Assembly (NCBI GenBank): GCA_934371475.1
Contig: CAKRNX010000072.1
Location: 1 to 10,551, forward strand
Direction: 5' to 3'
Source of the DNA: an uncultured Lachnospiraceae bacterium
GTDB taxonomy: Bacteria; Bacillota; Clostridia; Lachnospirales; Lachnospiraceae
DNA: 10,551 nucleotides
The notes beneath the pieces were generated by a model. It had not been told where the DNA came from. It was given only the letters and a program-made list of their open reading frames with translations, and made no database searches. Position numbers and translations under genes: made by a program. Positions 6,392 through 10,551 of the stretch are shown piece by piece; position 1 is the stretch's first letter, and each line of letters opens with the position of its first letter.

Positions 6392-7327
6392 CTACTTCTT
6401 GCCAAGATATACCTGCCGGACTCTCGGATCAATATAGGCCACGGCAATATCCGCAATCAGAATAAAAATACAGTAGATCAGCGACAACAGGATCGTACAT
6501 GCCATAACAATCGGCACGTCCTTCGATTTAATGGCATCCAGCAGCAAATTTCCGATCCCCGGAATCGAAAAAATATTTTCCACCACAACCGTTCCTCCCA
6601 GTGACACGCCAAAAGATGTAATCAGGGTGGAAATGATCGGCAGCAGCGCATTTTTGAACGTATGCTTCCAGATCACCCTGCGGCGGGAAAGTCCCTTTGC
6701 ACGGGCTGTTCGCACATAATCCTGATTGATGCAGTCCAGCATGGAGGTCCTGGTCAGTCTCGATGTGATAGCTGCCTCCGGCAGCGCAATCACCAGCACC
6801 GGCATTACGTAGCTGCTCAGGGAATTGACTCCGCTTGTGGGAAACAGTTTCCAATGCAGCGAAAACAGCAGGATCATCATCAGCCCCAGCCAGAACTGCG
6901 GGACAGACGCCAGCAGCATGGATACCACCGTACCTGCCACATCTACCGGTGAATTCTGTTTCAGGGCAGAAATCAGCCCCAGCGGGATACCGATCAGATA
7001 TGCCGCAATACTGCCGGCAATTGCCAGGCGCAGCGTATAGGGAAAGCAGGCCGCAATCTCCTCTATCACCGGTCGCTGAGACCGATAGGAGATCCCAAAG
7101 CTTCCCCGCAGCAGATCGCCGATATAGCTGACAAACCGGATCAGAAACGGTCTGTCCACTCCCAGCTTATGATTGTAGGCCGCCACATCTTCTGCCTTGG
7201 CTCCCATTCCCAAAATCATGCGCCCCGGATCTCCCGGAAGCAGCGACATGATCAGGAATACCAGGAATGTAACGCCCAGAAGAATGGGGATCATAAGCAG
7301 CACCCGCTTTGTGATGTACTTCTTCAT
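6392..7327 (-). CDS. oppB: Oligopeptide/dipeptide ABC transporter permease (OppB/DppB type)
   Basis: This 311-residue inner-membrane protein forms the other half of the channel. Membrane segment 1 is at about 9-29 and is followed by the LPGDP motif (30-34) and LGVDRPF (55-61), both typical of OppB/DppB. GDLLRGSFGISYRSQRPV (70-87) is the usual periplasmic-side loop in this family. Further membrane segments lie near 99-121, 135-157, 172-190, 228-250 and 275-297. The EAA loop is at about 204-230 (YVRTARAKGLSRRRVIWKHTFKNALLP), contacting an ATPase. VVVENIFSIPGIG (247-259) and the ending YIDPRVR are characteristic. The ATG at 7327 has only a weak AAAGGGCGG site about 12 bases away, so expression may be lower than that of the binding-protein gene. 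The gap to that gene (115 bases) contains a strong hairpin. Confidence 0.94.
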   Translation of the reverse strand: MKKYITKRVLLMIPILLGVTFLVFLIMSLLPGDPGRMILGMGAKAEDVAAYNHKLGVDRPFLIRFVSYIGDLLRGSFGISYRSQRPVIEEIAACFPYTLRLAIAGSIAAYLIGIPLGLISALKQNSPVDVAGTVVSMLLASVPQFWLGLMMILLFSLHWKLFPTSGVNSLSSYVMPVLVIALPEAAITSRLTRTSMLDCINQDYVRTARAKGLSRRRVIWKHTFKNALLPIISTLITSFGVSLGGTVVVENIFSIPGIGNLLLDAIKSKDVPIVMACTILLSLIYCIFILIADIAVAYIDPRVRQVYLGKK

Positions 7328-7359
7328 AATTTACATTTCCGCCCTTTCTTTCGCAAAAG

Positions 7360-7408
7360 GGACCGCCCGGTCAGCAGACATCATCTGTGCCTGCATTCTG
7401 GGCGGTCC
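7360..7408 (-). terminator. GC-rich hairpin between binding-protein and permease genes (leaky terminator or mRNA stabiliser)
   Basis: GGACCGCCC (7360-7368) and GGGCGGTCC (7400-7408) form a perfect 9-bp stem, with an inner CAGA/TCTG pairing inside a 31-base loop. On the minus strand the stem is followed by CCTTTTGCG, a short T-run only, which suggests partial termination. This position, right after the binding-protein stop and before the permeases, is where many importer operons set an excess of binding protein over membrane parts. Confidence 0.7.
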
Positions 7409-7442
7409 TGCTTATTCATTGATTTGACTGTTTCGTTACAGC

Positions 7443-8945
7443 TTAGTTCCAGCTGAAATCCTTAAAGCAGTAGAACATACCATTGGGATCTACGTAAGTA
7501 TTCTGAAGTCCTGTACGATATACGATATTACCGGATTTAACCACCAACGGGATCTCATTTGCTGTTGCAGTGATCTCTCCTAACAGTGCGGAAGACAGCT
7601 CGGTACGTTTCTGCGTATCTGTCTCAGCCATAATCTCATCCAGCTGCTCATCGTATCTTCCGTCATCCCATGCAGATGCACTCCATACATTTCCAGAATA
7701 ATATGAGGAATTCAGCAGTTCGCTCAGATCCGGAACAATCTCGGAGCCTGCCTGATAGATGATCTCAAAATTGCCGTTGAGCCAGTCCTCACTCTGTGCT
7801 CCGATATCCATAGATTCAATATTTGCGGTGATACCCACATCCGCCAGATTCTGCTGGATCACCTGCGGAACCATCTCTCCGTAGTTCTCGCTGGTCTTAA
7901 TGGTGACTGTGATATCCCCGTCAGCGTAACCAGCCTCTTTCAGATATTCTCTGGCCTGATCCGGATCATACGCATAAGTAACATCCGTTCCGTCGTAGTA
8001 AAGGAAATCTGAGAAGCATCCTGTCGATACGGTTCCTGTTCCATCAAATCCTACCACATTTACAGAATCTCTGTCAATGGCCGATGCAATGGCTTTTCTC
8101 ACATTTTCATCTGCTGTCACGCCGTTGCGCACATTCAGCACCAGACCTGCCTGGCTGTGGGACGGGGCTGTCTCTACGGTAAACTCGTCATTTCCTTCAA
8201 TCAGAGGCAGATCCGAAGCAGACATATTGATCATGAAATCATTCTCGCCGTTCTCCATGGAGATTACAGCGGTAGAACTGTCTGTGATAATGTTGAAGTT
8301 CAGGTATTCAATCGCCGGTTTTCCGCCGCCGTACTGATCAAATGCCTCAAACTCAATTTTGCTGCCTTTTACCCACTCTTTCAGCTTGTAAGCACCGGTG
8401 CCATTGGGCTTTAAGAATGCCTCATCTCCGTTCTCTTCGCAGTAAGACTGGCAGAGAACACCCATACCCGGAGAAGCCAGCGTGGAGAAAATACTCTCAT
8501 TGACTCTTGTCAGCTTCAGCTCCACCGTATTGTCATCTACCGCTGTCACAGACTCAAATTTTGAAGCAGTAGAGGGAGAAGCCTCAAATCTGCGGTTGAA
8601 GCTGTACACCACATCCTGTGCGGTCAGCTTCTCGCCATTATGGAAATAGGTATCCGGTCTTAAATGGAATGTATAAGTAAGCTTGTCATCGCTGATATCC
8701 CAGCTGTCTGCCAGCTCCGGAACCGGTTCTCCGTTCACATAATATACCAGACGCTCATAAATCTGATACAGACTCATAATATCAGAATATGTATTAGATA
8801 CATTGGGATCAAACTGGCTGGCATCATCAGTCACAACCACATTCAGGGTATCTCTTCCTGATACATCTTCTGCCATCACGGCTGCAGAACCGGTCAGGCA
8901 CAGAGCTGCTGCCAGCGCTGCTGTGAAAAGCATTCTCTTTTTCAT
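7443..8945 (-). CDS. Peptide ABC transporter substrate-binding protein, solute-binding family 5
   Basis: This 500-residue exported protein captures the transported solute and hands it to the permease pair. Residues 1-25 form a signal peptide (MKKRMLFTAALAAALCLTGS, then AAVMA/ED). The family-5 signature is at about 78-118: LADSWDISDDKLTYTFHLRP, then DTYFHNGEKLTAQDVVYSFNR. The length and the ending (YCFKDFSWN) fit a complete DppA/OppA-like protein. It is the first gene of the operon, behind a perfect-consensus promoter and an AGGAGG site (8955-8960) exactly nine bases before the ATG, so strong expression is expected. Odd point: no lipobox is visible. The only early cysteine, Cys16, is preceded by AAL and sits in the hydrophobic core, whereas Gram-positive binding proteins are usually lipoproteins. 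The substrate could be di- or oligopeptides, but family 5 also includes nickel- and sugar-binding members. Confidence 0.93.
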   Translation of the reverse strand: MKKRMLFTAALAAALCLTGSAAVMAEDVSGRDTLNVVVTDDASQFDPNVSNTYSDIMSLYQIYERLVYYVNGEPVPELADSWDISDDKLTYTFHLRPDTYFHNGEKLTAQDVVYSFNRRFEASPSTASKFESVTAVDDNTVELKLTRVNESIFSTLASPGMGVLCQSYCEENGDEAFLKPNGTGAYKLKEWVKGSKIEFEAFDQYGGGKPAIEYLNFNIITDSSTAVISMENGENDFMINMSASDLPLIEGNDEFTVETAPSHSQAGLVLNVRNGVTADENVRKAIASAIDRDSVNVVGFDGTGTVSTGCFSDFLYYDGTDVTYAYDPDQAREYLKEAGYADGDITVTIKTSENYGEMVPQVIQQNLADVGITANIESMDIGAQSEDWLNGNFEIIYQAGSEIVPDLSELLNSSYYSGNVWSASAWDDGRYDEQLDEIMAETDTQKRTELSSALLGEITATANEIPLVVKSGNIVYRTGLQNTYVDPNGMFYCFKDFSWN

Positions 8946-8998
8946 AAATCAAAGCCTCCTATTTCCTACTTGTTTGATATGTTTTATATGTTATGCTG

Positions 8999-9027
8999 AT
9001 TATATTCCCGGCTCCCCCAATTGTCAA
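8999..9027 (-). promoter_or_regulatory. Consensus sigma-A promoter for the transporter operon
   Basis: On the minus strand, TTGACA (9027-9022) and TATAAT (9004-8999) are both perfect and separated by exactly 17 bases. Transcription should begin near 8992, giving a leader of about 47 bases. Just downstream, at 8977-8992, two direct copies of ATATGTT lie nine bases apart, which may be a small operator or chance AT-rich sequence. Confidence 0.85.
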
Positions 9028-9043
9028 CATTTTTTTATATGAA

Positions 9044-9072
9044 TGGACAAACTTTTCCCGGTGCGGTATTAT
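9044..9072 (+). promoter_or_regulatory. Sigma-A promoter for the YitT-family gene
   Basis: TGGACA (9044-9049) and TATTAT (9067-9072) are separated by exactly 17 bases on the plus strand, each one base from consensus. The promoter is back to back with the transporter promoter. The 16 bases between the two -35 boxes (9028-9043) are nearly all A/T and could act as a shared UP-like element or regulator site. Confidence 0.7.
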
Positions 9073-9134
9073 GAAATCAGGAATTATGAAGCAGGCAAGA
9101 ATGCCGGGCATATTTAAAATTGGGGGTACGTTTT

Positions 9135-10001
9135 ATGGAACAAAAACTGAGCATGTCACATGAAGTTAAACGCTTCGGCTGCGCTATCATTGCAGCCATC
9201 ATTTTCGCTGTCAACATCAAGACTTTTGTCCGGGCAGGAGGATTTTTCCCTGCAGGTTTCAATGGTCTGGCGCTGCTGATCCAGAACATTTTTGAAAAAT
9301 ATTTTAATCAGAAAGTCTCTTTCGCGCTCATCAATGTCCTGCTCAACTCTATCCCGGTCTGTATCGGTTTCCGTCATATCGGCAAAAAATTTACCATCAG
9401 CTCCTGCTGCGTCATCGTTCTGAACGGTATCCTGACGGATATCATTCCGTCCCAGCCTATTACCTACGATCCGCTGCTGATCAGTATTTTCGGCGGTCTG
9501 ATCAACGGCTGCGCTGTCTCCCTGTGCCTGATCGGCAACACCAGCAGCGGCGGCACCGACTTTTTTGCTATTTATTTTTCAGAAAAACTGGGGCATGATA
9601 TCTGGAACGAAATCCTTGCCGTCAACGCTTCTATCCTGATCGTGGCGGGACTGCTGTTCGGCTGGGATGCGGCGCTCTACTCCATCATCTTTCAGTTTAC
9701 TTCCACGCAGGTCGTTCAGATGCTGCACCAGCGCTACAAAAAACATACGCTGTTCATCATCACCAGCCATCCTGACGAGGTATACGAGAGCATCTGCCAT
9801 CTGTTTCACCACACAGCTACCCGTTTTGAGGGAGTCGGCTGCTATTCCGGGCGTCAGCAGACCATGCTGTACTCTGTCGTATCCCGCACCGAAGCGAAAA
9901 TCCTGGTCAAAACAGTCAAGCAGGTAGACCCACACGCCTTCATCAATATCATCAAGACAGATTACCTCAACGGGCGGTTCTATCACAAGACGGATTACTG
10001 A
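9135..10001 (+). CDS. YitT-family membrane protein (DUF161 plus DUF2179)
   Basis: This 288-residue protein has about five to six membrane segments and a soluble C-terminal domain. I use the ATG at 9135, with TGGGGG (9121-9126) eight bases before it, rather than the in-frame TTG at 9120. The membrane part has two related halves: AGGFFPAGFNGLALL at about 34-48 and GNTSSGGTDFFA at about 134-145, both glycine-rich motifs typical of the YitT_membrane (DUF161) repeat. Membrane segments lie near 16-30, 63-79, 89-103, 113-133, 161-176 and 178-190. Residues about 203-283 (from KKHTLFIITSHPDEVY to INIIKTDYLNGRFY) match the YitT_C (DUF2179) domain, a small alpha/beta fold thought to bind a ligand. The family's function is not established. 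The gene is divergent from the transporter operon; any functional link is only inferred from the shared promoter region. Confidence 0.92.
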   Translation: MEQKLSMSHEVKRFGCAIIAAIIFAVNIKTFVRAGGFFPAGFNGLALLIQNIFEKYFNQKVSFALINVLLNSIPVCIGFRHIGKKFTISSCCVIVLNGILTDIIPSQPITYDPLLISIFGGLINGCAVSLCLIGNTSSGGTDFFAIYFSEKLGHDIWNEILAVNASILIVAGLLFGWDAALYSIIFQFTSTQVVQMLHQRYKKHTLFIITSHPDEVYESICHLFHHTATRFEGVGCYSGRQQTMLYSVVSRTEAKILVKTVKQVDPHAFINIIKTDYLNGRFYHKTDY

Positions 10002-10085
10002 TGAAGCTGATAGACAGTATAGCAGATACAATGGAAAAATCAAAGCCCGTCTTTGTCACTTTTTCGTCACTTCACATCTGATCTC

Positions 10086-10133
10086 AAAATAGGGAGACAG
10101 CTTCCCGGCTATCTCCCTGTTTTCATTTATTTC
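10086..10133. terminator. Bidirectional terminator after the YitT-family gene
   Basis: AGGGAGA (10091-10097) pairs with TCTCCCT (10112-10118), with an inner AGC/GCT after one mismatch and loop TTCCCG. The stem extends outward by a T-G pair and AAAA/TTTT (10086-10089 with 10120-10123). On the plus strand a T-rich tail follows; on the minus strand the AAAA side supplies the T-run. This suits the position between two convergent genes. Confidence 0.82.
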
Positions 10134-10136
10134 ATT

Positions 10137-10551
10137 TCACAGCAAATCCGATCTCTCAAGCTCCACACTCAAAGTTCCGTCCGAAGTACCGCCCCAGGGA
10201 GAAAGATCTGTTCCGTCATAACTCGTTACATTGACATAGACACTTAACCGGTCTTCACTCAGCTGAAGTGATATGTGATAATCTCCGCTTCCATACCACT
10301 CATATGTTTCAAATTCTGTCTGATCCTCATCTGTCCATGCAAATTCCAAATGCAATTGTTTCTCAAAATCTTCCGAGGTAAAATGCAGTGCGCTCTCTTT
10401 ATTACAATAAGTATTTAAATCAATATATGCTCCCTCCTGACAAGAGTAATCTTTATTCCATATCGTATCATTAGTTGCCCCTATAAATCCTTTTCCATTA
10501 TCAGGGCTGTAAATACCATAAACTCCTTCAGGAAACTCACTGTGTATACTC
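10137..10551 (-). CDS. Hypothetical acidic protein, C-terminal part only (5' end beyond window)
   Basis: The frame is open from the right edge to a TGA at 10137-10139, giving at least 137 residues. It continues well upstream of a TTG at 10355 that might be mistaken for a start, so the true start lies outside the window. I do not recognise the family. The visible part is acidic and rich in Tyr, Trp, Asp and Gly, with alternating polar and hydrophobic residues (FPEGVYGIYSPDNGKGFIGA near the left limit; HISLQLSEDRLSVYVNV near the end) suggesting a beta-rich, possibly extracytoplasmic domain. Three cysteines are present and no membrane segment is seen. The DNA beyond about 10380 is clearly more AT-rich than the transporter genes. 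It ends convergently with the YitT-family gene, with a bidirectional terminator between them. Confidence 0.75.
   Translation of the reverse strand, partial: SIHSEFPEGVYGIYSPDNGKGFIGATNDTIWNKDYSCQEGAYIDLNTYCNKESALHFTSEDFEKQLHLEFAWTDEDQTEFETYEWYGSGDYHISLQLSEDRLSVYVNVTSYDGTDLSPWGGTSDGTLSVELERSDLL

Noticed and set aside
9120..9134. TTG at 9120 as start of the YitT-family protein
   Set aside because: The TGGGGG at 9121-9126 is better used as ribosome binding site for the ATG at 9135, and the extra residues match nothing.
9579..10043. Minus-strand frame of 154 codons
   Set aside because: It is antisense to the YitT_C domain; no start signals or recognisable motifs.
10040..10080. Short direct repeat GTCAC around a T-run, considered as a terminator
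   Set aside because: The arms are direct, not inverted, so no hairpin forms; the real terminator signal is at 10086-10133.

Overview
The window looks like chromosomal DNA from a low-to-medium GC Gram-positive anaerobe, most likely a gut Clostridia of the Lachnospiraceae type. This rests on AGGAGG-type ribosome binding sites, near-consensus sigma-A promoters, a BspA-type leucine-rich-repeat surface protein carrying the composition module common in such genomes, a YitT-family membrane protein, and overall codon style. No rRNA, tRNA, CRISPR array, insertion sequence or phage gene was seen. The species cannot be named from the sequence alone.

Left part (1-1947, minus strand): a large exported protein, cut by the left edge. 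It has a signal peptide, a long acidic Ser/Thr/Glu-rich linker, a run of BspA-type leucine-rich repeats, a CAP/SCP domain and the start of a further C-terminal domain. A 441-bp intergenic stretch follows (1948-2388). It holds several symmetric elements: a cluster of GGAAT/ATTCC pentamers, a 12-bp LacI-like palindrome, a hairpin, candidate promoters in both directions and a diverged 31-bp direct repeat.

Next (2389-3314, plus strand): a nitroreductase remnant whose N-terminal and C-terminal ends are joined by an internal deletion with a frame change, then an intact GNAT acetyltransferase with a strong ribosome binding site.

Centre (3373-8945, minus strand): a complete five-gene peptide-type ABC importer operon. 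Transcribed from right to left, the order is substrate-binding protein, permease B, permease C, ATPase D, ATPase F. A promoter with perfect -35 and -10 hexamers and a 17-bp spacer drives it. A GC-rich hairpin between the binding-protein gene and the first permease gene looks like a leaky terminator or mRNA stabiliser, which would let the binding protein be made in excess. The ATPase genes overlap or nearly touch, as expected for translational coupling. The binding protein should capture peptides or a similar solute outside the cell, the two permeases form the channel, and the two ATPases power import.

Right part (9135-10001, plus strand): a YitT-family (DUF161 plus DUF2179) membrane protein. 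Its promoter is back to back with the transporter promoter, the two -35 boxes being only 16 bp apart. A bidirectional terminator follows, then the C-terminal 137 residues of an unrecognised acidic protein on the minus strand, cut by the right edge. I see no new multi-gene system here. The most unusual items are the repeat/CAP surface protein with its upstream symmetric motifs, the binding protein that lacks a lipobox, and the cleanly deleted nitroreductase.
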